Part shown: positions 1 to 18,008 of the stretch, in pieces
Layout: each line of letters starts with the position of its first letter
How positions within the stretch are numbered: position 1 is the first letter of the stretch
Assembly (NCBI RefSeq): GCF_017654505.1
Contig: NC_054553.1
Coordinates: 11,606,049-11,670,048 of the forward strand
Origin: Polyodon spathula
Lineage: Eukaryota; Chordata; Actinopteri; Acipenseriformes; Polyodontidae
Direction: 5' to 3'
Length of the DNA stretch: 64,000 bases
Translations under genes and position numbers: made by a program
The notes under the pieces: generated by a model
Database searches by the model: none
Seen by the model: only the letters and a program-made list of their open reading frames with translations
Told to the model about the DNA's origin: nothing

Positions 1-290
1 CCTCCTGTGGGATATTAGTTCCACGAGCCTCACAGGCATGGAAACCAGCCCTGCTCGACATCGTAAGCCTGCGTGCAACATGTACCGCGCGCCACGTGCC
101 CTGAGTACCATGCAATGCTAGATACTATACGCACAGCATGCACTGAAGCACTGCGCCATACGCACCAAAAACAAATGCAGATTGAATACATGTCAGGGGT
201 TTGTTTATTTAACTTTACAGGTAAGCATATTTTTTATAATAACCTTCTCTTCTACACCACCCAGGTTTGGATCTCAGACTGATCACTGGA

Positions 291-324
<34 letters not shown>

Positions 325-1331
325 AGGAATGCACAGGAACCATACAGACAGGTAAAATGGTTGCTTTATGTCAAACAGAAAACAAAACAGTTTTCACAAA
401 GAAATGTCAATAAGAACACATATACCCCCTAAAATAACAATGGTTTTCCAAGCGATGCTATAATTTAATATCCACGCGGTAGGTTTCAGGTAAGTAAACA
501 GTATAGTTCAGTCCCACCCGAGGATTTCAAGATGTCCCACACTGTTTAGAAAGTGTATTAATTATATCCACAATACCATTATAGTATCACATGACCTTTA
601 ATAGCCAGAGTGTCTTATTCCTCAAAGGACAAAAAACATTCTTCAAAATGGTTTCACCATAATGCAAGCACTTTAATTTGTCCACAAAAGTCCAGCTGGC
701 TCCTTGCCAATACGTTGCAACCAGACCCCACAGCCACCTCCAGGGGGTGGTTCCTCCCTCCCTCTGTGACGTCAATCCTGGAGAAGCAATTAAAATAATC
801 CGTCCTTAATACTTCACACACCTCGCATTTGGCCCCTCCCTTTAAGAGCATTAGTCTTCCAACCCGGCCACTGATACTTAACTCTAGTAGGTGAGAGACT
901 CTCTTATCGGGATGTCTGCAGGTAATACAGCTTTCTGGAACCGGGGGAGAGAGGGCAAGCCCTGCAAACAGACAGAACTACAATGTGTCAGCACCCATAA
1001 TACAATAAAGATATCTTCCGGTCCGACAGTATACTTATTCCATTCACAGTCCCTATGTACAGGAGTCGTGTAACACACATTATACTCGCAGTCTGTGAAA
1101 CAGCATTCTGCAATCTCGACAATGCAAAGAGTACTTTCTTTTCTGCGGCGTAGAGTCTTCACTGCATTGAGCCGGTTTATTTCCTTCTGCTTCTCTTCAA
1201 TGTATTTGTTGTTTAGGCTCCAGTGTTGCTTCTCTTCCTTCTGTGTCCAAAATGGCCACAGCCGGGTTCCAATGTGTTCCTCCCATGTTCTCCCCTTATT
1301 GGAGTCTCCCTGTGGGTATAAAAATAATTAA
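1..1331. other. Unassigned segment, possibly retroelement-derived
   Basis: No recognisable gene. A 92-codon open frame lies on the minus strand at 884-1162 and two shorter ones overlap 587-851, but none shows a motif I know. Several CAG/GT-like junctions and GC-richer stretches around 700-1250 hint at an old transcribed element, but no TIR, target duplication or domain supports a class. Confidence 0.3.
293..324. repeat. Poly(C) homopolymer, 32 nt
   Basis: Uninterrupted run of 32 C. Its length should be treated with caution, because homopolymer runs are a common place for sequencing or assembly error. Confidence 0.95.
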
Positions 1332-5075
<3,744 letters not shown>

Positions 5076-5102
5076 TATATTCAGTGGCTCTCAAAAGTAT
5101 TC

Positions 5103-5144
5103 AACCCTAACCCTAACCCTAACCCTAACCCTAACCCTAACCCT
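5103..5144 (+). repeat. Seven perfect AACCCT (telomere-type) repeats inside a Tc1 terminal repeat
   Basis: Seven uninterrupted AACCCT units. They sit exactly where the matching right terminal repeat of copy B has only a short CACCTC/GAGGTG stretch between the outer motif and TTGGACTTTTCC. The tract is therefore an expansion inside the left TIR, not part of the normal element. Confidence 0.95.
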
Positions 5145-5329
5145 TGGACTTTTCCACATTTTCTTGTGTTACAACATGGAATCAAAATGGAATTAATTAG
5201 GAGTTTTTGCCACTGATCAACACAAAAAAGGTCCATAATGTCGAAGTGAAAAATAAAATTTACAAATTGTTCTAAATTAATTACAAATACAAAACAGAAA
5301 ATAATTGATTGATAAGTATTCACCCTCTT

Positions 5330-6279
<950 letters not shown>

Positions 6280-6618
6280 GATGTAGATTTTGTTAGTAAA
6301 TGTACTAACCAACTGTGGGACCTTCAAGAGACAGGTGCATTTAGCCTGAAATCAACTAATTATGTGACTTCTAAAGAGAATTGGTTGCACCAGAGCTTAT
6401 TTAGGTGTGTCATAGCAAAGGGGGTGAATACTTATGCATTCAATTATTTTCTGTTTTATATTTGTAATTAATTTAGAACAATTTTAGATTTAATTTTTCA
6501 CTTTGACTTTATTGACTTTTTTGTGATGATCAGTGGCAAAAACTAATTAAATCCATTCTGATTCCATGTTGTAACACAATAAAATGTGGAAAAGTCCAAG
6601 GAGGTGAATACTTGTGAG

Positions 6619-9231
6619 ATATATAGAAAAGGACACTAATTTAGTGCTGATATATACATACATGTAAACAAAACACATACTCTGACCTAACAAAAAAATA
6701 AAACTGGTTGTTGGTCCTGGGGCATTTGTTGGTTGTTTTACCCATCTTAAATTATTTTTATGTCTGACTCAATAGTTCCTCTCCAAACTATCCATTTTCT
6801 AGGAATGATGACGATCTGGGGCAAGGGGATTTATTTATTGCCCATTTCCGAGATTCAAACTCCTTGTTCCCATCTTGGTACCTCTGAATAGGTCATCTAA
6901 ATACTGGCACTGTTTAACTCTTCATGAGTCAACTGGAAAAACCTTCTAGATGTTGCAGCTTTTAGGGGTAAAATGGGTCCTAATATTAAGGTTCCTTCAC
7001 GTAGTCATTAACAGAAGCTGTCTGGAAAATCCTTCAGTTACTACAGCTCTTGAATAAATTGCAAGTCGAAGACATGTGGCAAGACAAATTATATTTCAGC
7101 TATAATTATACATGCTTAATTACCTGTTCAAACTATGGAAAACTTATTCTTTTGTTCCTGCATTTTGATCTTGCGACGAGCGACTATTTCTGTACCCAGC
7201 TGCAGACAGTACGTGTTGAGTGCTGCTAGGTGAAACAGGTTCCCACATGCTATATTTTCCTCTTTAGCTCAGAGTACAAAGGTAAAGTCTTCAAAGCTGC
7301 CACTGAATTGGCGCACACCAAATTTAAATGCGGATTGGATTTGTTATTCTGTTTGTTTGTGGATTTGACTGAAGTGTTAGTGACAAAAGACTTCCTGCAT
7401 TTTTTGTTGGAAAATAAAAATGCTTGTCAACACTGCTGCTGGTTATTTATATATATAAAAAAGATAGTATCAGTAACATGGAAACGTTCTGTATGTGTTT
7501 TAAATCAGTCTCTTAAATTAAACAGGCATATGTGTTTCATAGTGGGTATTTTTTGTGATAGTAATGCACCTGCATTTGAATCAATAAGCCTGGTCTATGG
7601 AGGACCACTTTCTTTTGGATTTGTATGATGTTAACATGATTGTAGCTTACTATATATATATATATATCCCTTGCCATATGTATTCACTATATACTGTAGG
7701 TCTCAAATGTGCAGTTCTGAAATAAACATATATTTTAGAAAACATACAGTGTTTTCATTTTTAAACATGGCATCTGGTATTACACTAGATTAAATACATG
7801 TATGTTAGCAAAACATGTTTTCACATTTCCTGGTTCATTTCACCTAGAGAGTGAAATTGTCCCCTCCCTTTCAAGGCCTTCTTTCCTGTCCGCAACCAGC
7901 CAGCTGCTTCCCCACTTAGTGACTTGCAGCCAGTATGAGGCTTTCAGCCTTGAAGACAATGCTGTGGGGACCAAGGATGTAAAGCAGTAATAGACTTCTT
8001 GGAAGGTAAGGCCAGAAAACGGAGAACTTTCTTTAACCCAGTGTAGTAACAGATGTCAGGTTTTAAAATAAAAATCGCTTTAACATGTTTCTTTCAAAAC
8101 GACACATTTGAAATCTACATAGTGAATAAAAGTGCATGACAGGTCAGATTTTTTAAATTATTTTGTAAGATACAACCATTTTAAAAGAAGATTTGGTACT
8201 CTCTAAGTACATTTAATATTTAATTTGTTTATCATTGATATTATTTCAGAAATTAGGTCAATATAAAAATGTTCAGTAGGTCGCACTTGAGGTGTGCATT
8301 AATAATTTCTCACAATGGAAAATATATGACAAACTATAAAGGTAAAATATGCTGTTGACTTGAATAACCCAGCAGGGGATGAAAAACCCTGCGACGGGAT
8401 GTAGTGGAGGTAGATATACACTTTCTTGAGAACACTATAAGTTATTCCCCATACTGTAAATCAATAATTTCAATAGTCCACTTTATCAAGATACTAACAC
8501 CTAGTCTGCTTACCTAATGGTATGTAGACACTAAATACCAATGTTCTATTCATTGTGATTTATTATTCTGGTCTATTCTATTCTTCATACCACCTGTTGG
8601 CTAAAAAAATTCAAAATGAACAAGAAGGAAAACCACATTAGAAAACACAGACTAGGTCACCACCAAAATTATTTTTAATGTTATATATTTTCCATTTACA
8701 GTAAAAAGAAAATTAGTGCTTGGTGTAAATGTTAATTTGTATAACTGGTAATCTTTAGCGCATGCTTCTTCTTCTCTTAGGTATTTGGCAGTTGCTTACA
8801 GTTAATCATACAGGCTTTCTACAAAAGAGCTGCAAATTAAATTAATTTACATATGTATAAAATACTGATTCCAGGCTAGTTGTGATATTTACTTGATTTG
8901 TTCCATTACCGCTGGCAACCCCTTGCTTCTCATGTCATAGGGTATTTGAGCTTGTGTCACTTATTAGATAATATCATACCTAATAGCCTGGAATCAGCTA
9001 TCCTACACAAATATCATGGTCATTAACTTTGTGGTCATACTGAAAGCTCTAGTTTTGAATTACCAACCTTGGAGGGGGTAATGCTGATTAATCATGCCAC
9101 ACATCCATGAGCACAGAAACAGTAATATCCTCTTTCCTCTTGTGACCTGAAAGATTTCTGTTAATTAGATTTCACTCCACTTTGAATTATTGATAATTGA
9201 GACCGAGGAGGATAAAATAATATGCACATTC
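6619..9231. other. AT-rich intergenic DNA
   Basis: No gene recognised. The largest open frame (7230-7628, +, 132 codons) has no motif I recognise and no splice or promoter context. A short TA run is at about 7652-7667. A GC-richer patch at 7850-7990 may be an old SINE fragment but lacks clear A and B boxes. Confidence 0.5.
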
Positions 9232-9236
9232 AGAAG

Positions 9237-9979
9237 TGTGACAAGGTGGCTGAGCGGAAACAGGTGCAGGAGTGATGCAGTGTGGTAATAAACAAACAGA
9301 GGCTTTCAATACAGGTTTGGAAATGTTTATTTTTATTTTTGTACCAGGTCTGGCGACTAGTAACAATAACAATAAACAATAACAGGTTTACAGACCCAAA
9401 CAATAATAATAGACAACATATATCCCACAATTATTCATACACGGTCACCAGTCCTGGGTGAGTGCAGTATTGCTCGTGGTGGGTGATACAGTTTATTTTT
9501 GTGACAGTAGTGTAGTGCTGTTCCGGCTTTAGTGCTGGCCCTCGGCGACAGGTCTGGAATCATGTTAGCTGTATAATGTAGTGTTACAAATAAGACGATT
9601 ACACACACAGACAAACAAACAAAAACACTCACAATACTGTTTCACGGTTCTTACTGGATCTCTCACAGTCCTTCTCGGTTTTATCCATATAAACCAATGA
9701 GAAGGAACAGATTATGATTCCCCTTTTATTCTGTCACACATGACCCCTTGGTAAACAAGTGCATCCACCTCTCCAATCTGCGGCTGCCACATCATTTCCC
9801 TTCCGGGTCAATGCATTATTGCAACAGAGTCTCGCACCCTTCCTGGCAGGTCAACTTACCTTGAACCTTGGGGAAGAATTGTCAGACCAGTCTGTCCAAG
9901 GAACTCTGTTCTCACTGCTTAGCACCCTCACAGGTCGAGAGGGAGATTTACAGCCAATAATCATTGTATTTCTGTCACA
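9237..9979 (-). mobile_element. Solo LTR, family 1 (copy 1)
   Basis: A 743-bp unit beginning TGTGACAAGG and ending TCTGTCACA, with the five bases AGAAG on both sides (9232-9236 and 9980-9984). TG...CA ends plus a 5-bp duplication are the signature of LTR integration. A second copy at 47248-47995 shares internal blocks such as CGGTCACCAGTCCTGG (about 9440 and 47458) and CCTCACAGGTCG. On the minus strand there is a TATA-like stretch near 9690 and AATAAA-type signals near 9330, suggesting the LTR reads leftwards. No internal retroelement coding sequence adjoins it. Confidence 0.88.
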
Positions 9980-9984
9980 AGAAG

Positions 9985-12222
9985 GTATAGTGTTCAATGT
10001 GGAGGACAATAAACCTGGGCTGGGAGGAAACACCAGCAGGTTTATACATAGTGAAGTGGCATTTAAACCCTGGTATGGCAGGGGGTGGACAAAATATAAG
10101 AAACAAACGCACAAGTGATTTGTATTTTAAAGGCCCACCAGACGCGATGCGGCAAGTGAAACTGTAGCGATGCGACACAATGAATAGAACCAGTACCTTT
10201 AATAGGTATCTTTCACACCACAGGTGACGTGACAGGACATGCAAGAGTGGCACCAGGGTGGCACTGGAGCGACGCAAAATAAATAGCGTCAGCTAGGGCG
10301 TTGAGCAATCAGAGAAGAGCTTCAATGCACGTGGTCCAGCAGGGTGAAGCAGTATCCAAAATGACAGAGGAAACACTAATACCTGCCATTGAAAAGATAC
10401 CTTTATGAGATATCACAATTATAAAGATACAGATTTGAAAGACAATATATGAGAATCCATTTCGAAGGCACTGGATAAGCCTGGTATGTATGATTTATTG
10501 CCATATGTGTTGAAATCCCATCAGAGAAGACATTTATAACTACTACATCATATTGACAAATATGTAGCAGTCTTGATCATATTTTTGTCAATAGAAATTA
10601 TGAACAGTTCTATAGATCTGGCGGTTTTCAAACCTGTCGCATCACCTCTGTGTCATAACAACTGGATAAAATACTACTACGACTATTAGTAATAATAACA
10701 ATAACCAGTATGAAAGTGACATTCATCACACCACAGCTGTAAATGCAGTATTGAGCCTTCAGTAATATTATAATGTTTCTTACTATTACCCAGATCTACT
10801 GCATGCACAGACAGAGGAGGTGCCTTCCAAACTGGACTTACTCAGTACTGCCTGCTAATGATTCTGTGTTTTGTGAGATTTCTGTAAACACTGACCAAGC
10901 TCAACTCGATTTTTTGTTGTTTGTTCGGGATGGCACTTCCTTTCTGTAGTTGTTTAATTTGTTCAGTATGTATATTATTTCTTACTGTTTGAACTATGAC
11001 AAGAACTTGGGAGCAGGGGTTCTCCGGGGGGCGGCCACAGACAGGGTTCACAGGGCCACAAAACAGCCGCATTGATTTATTTAGTATATTTACAGTGAAT
11101 ATTTTGTAGATAGTTGTGTTATGAAAGTATACTTAAGAATAACATAATTTTACTAATGTTAATCTATGTACAGGTATAGATATATTAATAAGGGCATATA
11201 TTCGGGGGTTGCAGCAGACCCAAACCACTTCAAAAGGGGATAGAAAAGCCCCTGCTTTAGAACATAGATAAGACCTGTATGATGCTACATTGTAACACCT
11301 TATACTGCATATGTAACACTTTAAATATCACATAGTAAATAATTATTTATGTTTTAACCAAAAGACAGTACAATTTAAAGTATATAGATATAAAAAAAAT
11401 GCAGAATACTGTATTAGTAACCATATAGTCAAGAAGTATGCATTTAGCCTGTTTTGCATCACTGGCACTCATTATCCAAGATCCTTGCCATGATTTAGAA
11501 TAGCTGTGGAAATTAATGATACCTGTCAGCAACTCTACAACTACAAAGAACACAAGGCATTAAGCTTGTTGATAGAGTCACAGCAATACTGATAGGAATT
11601 GGAGGTATTGTATGAAGGACACAAGACAGTCTCTGGTAGATTATATTAAATATAGCACCGCAGAGCACAATGAAGTGTTATTCAGCCCTAATTATAGTCT
11701 TTTTTTTTCCAGTCTCTTTTTATCCTGTTGTGTATCTGTTTGCGCTGCACAGTAACAGAACCATTTGTTTCTGTTTTGAATTGCTAATCACTCATTTGAC
11801 AGATTTGTATCAAAGGTCCAGCTGTTAACAGTGCAGAGTCTCTGTAGCAACACATGGCCTCTGACTATAGCGTTATAAAGGGGGAGCCCTGTATCAGTGT
11901 ATCAATTTAATGACCAGTGCACAGCCTACAGGTGTTGTACACTGCTAAGGTACTGTATGCACATTGAAATAAATTACTCTAAAATGTTGCTACTTACTAT
12001 AGAGCTAATATTTCTTATTTAAAGATTGTGTTTTGGCAGTATTTACAATACATATACAATTCACTATACAACAAGTTAACTTATTTAAACTGAGCCCTTA
12101 AAAAGTATGCTGTTTATAATAAAATCAACCCAACAAAGCCACCTATTGACGTGCAATAAACACAAAATAGGCAACATTATTTAAACAATCAAAGCCATGC
12201 AAAATACCAGTTATAATTGTCC
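9985..12222. other. Intergenic DNA with a possible MITE fragment
   Basis: No gene recognised. Around 10129-10400 there are recurrent GACGCGATGCGG / GAGCGACGC motifs in several copies, as in some non-autonomous fish DNA elements, but I could not find matched termini. The rest is AT-rich with no structure I can support. Confidence 0.4.
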
Positions 12223-12224
12223 CG

Positions 12225-12690
12225 TGGCTTTATCAAGCCTCTATCAAAATCACAGTGGGTTGATTGCAGAGGCCACCGTGCTCTTAAAGAGAATGTCTGT
12301 AACACCTATTTATAAACTCGGGAGTATTAATAAACTCGTGCAGATTGTGGCCGAGGGTAATAGAATAATTACGAGCTAGTTAAACCTCTCGTCCATGGTA
12401 TAAAAAGCCTGCAGCTCTCCATATTCAGGGTGGGTGTTCAGAGGAGAGGAGAGGAGAGGAGAGGAGAGGAGAGGAGAGGAGAGGAGTGTGTTGTGTTCGT
12501 GATTTGTTTTGTTTGCCTTTTTATTTTTGTGCTCTGTGAGCAAGTGTTTTTGTTTGTTTAAATATTTGATTTATTTTTGTGTTTAAATAAATGGCGCCGC
12601 AGCGTGTATTCCTCTGCAGTACCTTGTTTGTTTTTGTTCCTGCATTCTGGCCTGGCGTCACCACACACGCCATCCTGTCACGTACCCTTT
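12225..12690 (+). mobile_element. LTR-like segment with promoter and polyadenylation-type signals
   Basis: In order on the plus strand: a TATA box (GGTATAAAAAGCCTG) at about 12396-12412, a (GAGGA)n run, a T/G-rich leader, AATAAA near 12586, and a GC-rich end CCTGTCAC near 12678. This order (U3-TATA-R-polyA-U5) is what a solo LTR shows. I could not fix the exact ends or a target duplication, so a non-LTR origin remains possible. Confidence 0.45.
12441..12486. repeat. (GAGGA)n microsatellite
   Basis: Nine near-perfect 5-bp units within the LTR-like segment, just downstream of its TATA box. Confidence 0.9.
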
Positions 12691-13426
12691 TGCAGGACTT
12701 CAAAATCATGATCATATGGACAGGTCCAAATGCACTGGATTGTGCTCCATGCTTTGGGATCTAGGATCACTTTTGAAACATAGCACCCTCCTAATGGAAG
12801 TATATTCTCTTCCTGTGTAACAGGTAAACTGGCGCCAAAATAGTTGGCTTACAACTGTAGGACACATCAAGGTCAAACCAAATGTCTGTGCAGGGGGTTA
12901 AGGTCTGATAGTTTGAGAGACTCCAATCCCAGTTGTATCAGACCTACCTTGCAGCCCCATGTCATATGTGGACCTATCGCCTGTCACCCAGGAAGTGGAT
13001 ATGTTCCCATCAAACTTATTATCTGGTGCAGGGTAACCATGGTAACCATGGTAACTAGGTCTTTTGAGAATATTTAAAACTTTGGGATAAGGTGTTTTAA
13101 AAAAAAAAAAAAAAAAATTTAACAATATTGACTTACAGCAACTGTAGATTTGGCAGAAGTCAGAGCCAAAAAATGAAATAGTAGTCTTCTCCTAAAGCTT
13201 GTATTATTTTTCTTCGGGCTCAGTTTAATGTGAGTGATGTCACATATTTTCAGGTTAAACACAACTTTAGATCATTTTCATGTGAAACCAGACCCTTTTT
13301 TTCTTTATTTGATTCTGAACTTGGGAATAACGTATTGCCTTTGTCTGAAGTTAGTAATTGTCTGTATGGTGCTTTCCAATGTCCTGAAATCAGGGTTCTT
13401 GGTGTGCTCAACTCTACAAACAAGAG
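12691..13426. other. Intergenic DNA
   Basis: Nothing recognised except a small repeat of GGTAACCAT near 13030-13053 and a poly(A) run near 13099-13117. Confidence 0.5.
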
Positions 13427-13880
13427 GAGGACTCTAGTCTTGTGCTGATAACTGTGTCGAGTCTGAGGACTCTAGTCTTGTGCTGATAACTGTGTCGAGG
13501 CTGAGGACTCTAGTCTTGTGCTGATAACTGTGTCGAGGCTGAGGACTCTAGTCTTGTGCTGATAACTGTGTCGAGGCTGAGGACTCTAGTCTTGTGCTGA
13601 TAACTGCGCAGACGGGAGGACTCTAGTCTTGTGCTGATAACTGCGCAGTCTGGAGGACTCTAGTCTTGTGCTGATAACTGTGTCGAGGCTGAGGACTCTA
13701 GTCTTGTGCTGATAACTGTGTCGAGACTGAGGACTCTAGTCTTGTGCTGATAACTGTGTCGAGGCTGAGGACTCTAGTCTTGTGCTGATAACTGTGTCGA
13801 GGCTGAGGACTCTAGTCTTGTGCTGATAACTGTGTCGAGGCTGAGGACTCTAGTCTTGTGCTGATAACTGTGCCGACGAA
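13427..13880 (+). repeat. 38-bp minisatellite, about 12 copies
   Basis: Tandem units beginning GAGGACTCTAGTCTTGTGCT and continuing GATAACTGTGTCGAGGCT. Two or three central units carry GCGCAG in place of TGTCGAG. Two further degenerate copies at 14323-14378 show that the array once continued and was split by the inverted-repeat element between them. Confidence 0.95.
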
Positions 13881-13881
13881 T

Positions 13882-14296
13882 CCTGGGTAGTAAGTGTTTT
13901 TGATCCTGGGTAGTAAGTGTTATTTCCTAATTGCTTTGCCTCAAAAGTATAGAACATGGCTATTATTCCCCACAAACTTTGCTTTTGTGACCATACTGTA
14001 AATACAGTATAATTGTAAATCTCGAAAAACTACTCGCTTCTAAATCTTTTGTAGTCATCTTTGTATTACTTTAGCATAAATACATGTTAATTTGGATTCA
14101 TATGTTGTTTTTTTCTGACTTTATGTGAACGAAAAAACACACATTTGCCCATTTTCCCATTGGAAATAGTGATATTTTGAAATATCACTGTCCTGTTCAC
14201 AAAAGCAAAGTTTGTGGGGAATAATAGCCATTTTCTATACTTTTGAGGCATATCAATTAGAAAATAACACTTACTACCCAGGAACAAAAATTGTGT
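13882..14296. mobile_element. Inverted-repeat element (MITE-like) inside the minisatellite
   Basis: Arms of about 95-100 bp: TCCTGGGTAGTAAGTGTTAT at about 13906 pairs with its complement ending near 14283, and CCCCACAAACTTTGCTTTTG at about 13968 pairs with the complement at about 14199. The spacer is about 190 bp with no ORF of note. The outer end on the left is partly duplicated (TCCTGGGTAGTAAGTGTTTT occurs twice). No transposase; probably non-autonomous. Superfamily not determined. Confidence 0.85.
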
Positions 14297-14322
14297 TACA
14301 TAGTGTAACCGTACAGATGCAG

Positions 14323-14378
14323 AGGAGTCTAGTCTTGTGCTGATAACTGTGCCAACGCGGAGGACTCTAGTCTTGTGT
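14323..14378 (+). repeat. Displaced copies of the 38-bp minisatellite
   Basis: About one and a half units (GTCTAGTCTTGTGCTGATAA and then GGACTCTAGTCTTGTGTTG) on the far side of the inverted-repeat element. Confidence 0.85.
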
Positions 14379-16920
14379 TGCGCAAAGAAGCCGGGAACCA
14401 GCCAAGAGTGACCTTAAATCAAATCTTACATGTACGCTTTATTTTGCGGGTTGTACAATGACTGTCACTGGTCTGCTGGTTTTAATTTCAATTTGTGGGT
14501 CTGACTCACGAAATGTGGGTCACTTGTGTGGTCTGAGTAGCTGACTGTTCAATTAAACACAGTCTCCTGGAATATTCAGGTACGTTTGCAGTACAAGAAG
14601 CAGAAACCATTTTAGCTTTTTCATTTTTTGTCATTATTGATTTTCCAGAAATCTCCAATTCATAAAATGATGACAGTACTGTGGTGTGCAGTATGTAGAT
14701 CACTTAGTGGTCAATTTTTTCAACCTGATAAGCCACAGCCTTTGTACAGCAAACCCTTAAATGAAGCCCTTAGTGCTCTCCAATACATTTAGCAGCAATG
14801 ATTTCATTTAATACAGGCATGGCTTGTTACGACTTGTCTACTTTTGAACGCAAAGATTTTTTTTTTTAATGCCAAGAAAGTTAATGAGATAATTGTTATT
14901 AATTGGTGCATGTTTGGAGAGAGTCGTTCTATCAGGGTAACTGAATGGTAAGAATTTAGATGTGGGGCTTGTGTTGTTTAATACAGCATGTCAAACTCAA
15001 TTACAGAGTTTCAGAGCATTATGATACTGAGACCTGTTAAGATTCACACGCCATTATAATCAGGCTTTCTGCTTTGTTTCTTTTCCAGGGGCTCACAAAA
15101 TGCAGTAAAAAAAAAAGCACTTACCTTTTTGAGTATATGTAGTTAACTGGAGAGTATTTTTGAACAGGTTTTGCCACTTTTAGTTTATGAGTTGTTTCTG
15201 AGAAGCTGAGCTGACGACACTCCGTGATGGAGTTGGGAAGAGATACTGGTATGTAAAGCAGTAGAAAGCAGCCGGTATGACTGACAGCTATTCTGTTTAC
15301 TGTGGTTTTCTTTAACCAGCCAGGGCTGTATTTGGTAAGCTGCTGGTCAGAAGCAGTTTAATAAAATGATCACATTTGGAAGCAAAGCTCCTGCAAACCA
15401 TTGCACAGTTAACCAGTTTCATTATGTTTTAATAAAGAACCTGAGACCCATCTCAAAAGCAAATCTGTTTCTCTAATAGGTGAGAGATTTATTACGGTAT
15501 TTTATGAAAAATAAAAAAGAGCAATCCTGATTATAACACATCACAATAACGGAAGGCTTTGTACAACAAAAAAAAAAATTCTAAATGTTAATGTATTTTC
15601 TTAATATGAATAAACAATTAAAAGATAAGTGGTGTATTTTTTATTGTGCTGTTTTGAAGTTCTACTGTTGTTTTGTAATATGAAGATTAACAATCCAATC
15701 AGTACAATAGTATACTGTAGGCTAAACTTTTAGTGCCATTGAATGGTGATGAAAGGCTGTATAATAAAAAAAAAAAAATCCTTTATATTTTGTGTTATTG
15801 GAAAAAAAAAAAAAAAAAGCTTTTTTAAAATATTTATTCATATTGATTTCATTAACTGCACATGGAAACTTATATTGGGTTTTAATTGATGAAAACCAAA
15901 AGCAACATTGTTTATAGAACAGGCAATTTGTTGAAAATATGCTGCGGAATTGACAGCAGTCCTGTTTGCAATCTAAATTTCCATTTGATTCATATATCAC
16001 TGAGTATTATTAGCTTTTTTTGTAAGTGTTTATGGAAAATTTAAATAGAGCCAAAAGCGGCCACAGATTAGCTTTTCAAATTCTTTTGCATCAGAAGGAA
16101 TTTAAGGTAGCTCAATTACATTTTCTTTTCAGTTATTGAATCTGTCCCACAGGATTTCTGCATGGTTAATTTGAAATAACAGCAGCAGGCATAACATTAA
16201 AATGCCCCTGAATATTAAAGGGAAAGTCGTTTCTAACAGTTTTTTTTTACAATTTTGATTTTGTTACCTGTTATCTTTTATAACATTTGCAATTATTGTT
16301 CGAGTGCCTAAAATATCGACCTAGTAAAGTGCTTTGGACTTTTTATGAAAAGCCTAGCAGTGTATCAGAGTTGCCGAGTTCAGGTGGATTGTGTTCAAAC
16401 TAAATCAATAATCCTCAGGAACTGGGCTTTTGTTTTTCAAATGCAGTTCTCACCCATCATTTTCCGGATATAACATGCAGCTATGTGTAACATAAATCTT
16501 TTTTTTTGTGTGTCATCTCTGTAATGAAACCTTTAAATAACAGGCAGGGATGAATAATGAGCATTAGGATGATGGGGATAGACTGGGGTAAATGATGTGG
16601 ATTATAAAGTATGCTGACAGTGGTAGGGGACTCTCTCTCGTGGTGATGCAGTGGCTGGAGAGTTTCTGTATCAGGAAAGCAGTCTGCTGCAGCTCTCACT
16701 CAGGTGTCATTTACTCTGTTTTCAAAGGATAGTGTATTGAACCACCACAGCTCTTAACATTGCTGTCAATGCAAATGAGCAGAGCGTCCTTTGTATGTAG
16801 TTGAAAAACATAAAAGATCTTTACACATGGTGTGAAAGTAATGACAACTGCCCAGTTTAGCACCAATAAAATGACCCAAAAAGGACAGCATGGGAATCCA
16901 ATGTATTCACAGAAATGCCA
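14379..16920. other. AT-rich intergenic DNA
   Basis: No gene, TIR pair or retroelement motif recognised. Open frames are short and motif-free. Poly(A)/(T) runs occur near 15570, 15770 and 15802. Confidence 0.5.
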
Positions 16921-16927
16921 CGCACAC

Positions 16928-16970
<43 letters not shown>
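16921..16970. repeat. (CA)n microsatellite
   Basis: About 50 bp of CA with two early CG interruptions. Confidence 0.95.
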
Positions 16971-17500
<530 letters not shown>

Positions 17501-17910
17501 AAAAAAAGTTGAGGGGTCTTTGTCTTACTAATAAATAAAACTGAAAGGACAGCATTTTAACTGTTTTTTCCATACTTTCTGTTTTAAAAATAAGAGTATT
17601 TCAGCCAGATCTAAATGTAAAGTTCCTGCATCAGAGACAATGATCTATTCAGGGATACCAAGATATTTAGTTAAGTTATCTGGCAACAAACTCCCCATCC
17701 CCCGTTGAAAAGGGGTTAAAAAGAACATTTCAGGGGACCATTCTACATGTGAGATGTCTTGCTCATTAAAATATTAAGCACAGTTTTTTAAAGAGGAGAC
17801 AGCTATCTATTCAGAGATACCAGGGTATTTAGTAAGTAATGGCCAATCAATCCACACCCCTAGTCTTGCTGTAAATCATTTGTTGTTTTCATACTTTGCA
17901 CCAGTACTCT

Positions 17911-17920
17911 GTGTGTGTGT

Positions 17921-18004
<84 letters not shown>
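17911..18004. repeat. Compound (GT)n(AT)n microsatellite
   Basis: GT run with one CT interruption, switching to AT at about 17970. Confidence 0.95.

Positions 18005-18008
<4 letters not shown>

Noticed and set aside
293..324. Poly(C)/poly(G) runs here and at 42034-42055 and 50416-50434 as functional i-motif or quadruplex sites
   Set aside because: Pure homopolymers of this kind are prone to slippage and assembly error; nothing nearby supports a regulatory role.
5103..5144. A chromosome end or large interstitial telomere
   Set aside because: Only 42 bp, inside a Tc1 terminal repeat with ordinary sequence on both sides.
7230..7628. 132-codon plus-strand ORF as a gene
   Set aside because: Composition and lack of motif, splice sites or start context suggest chance in AT-rich DNA.
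13427..13880. CRISPR-like array of 38-bp repeats
   Set aside because: Units are contiguous with no unique spacers, and the context is a vertebrate-type genome; it is a minisatellite.
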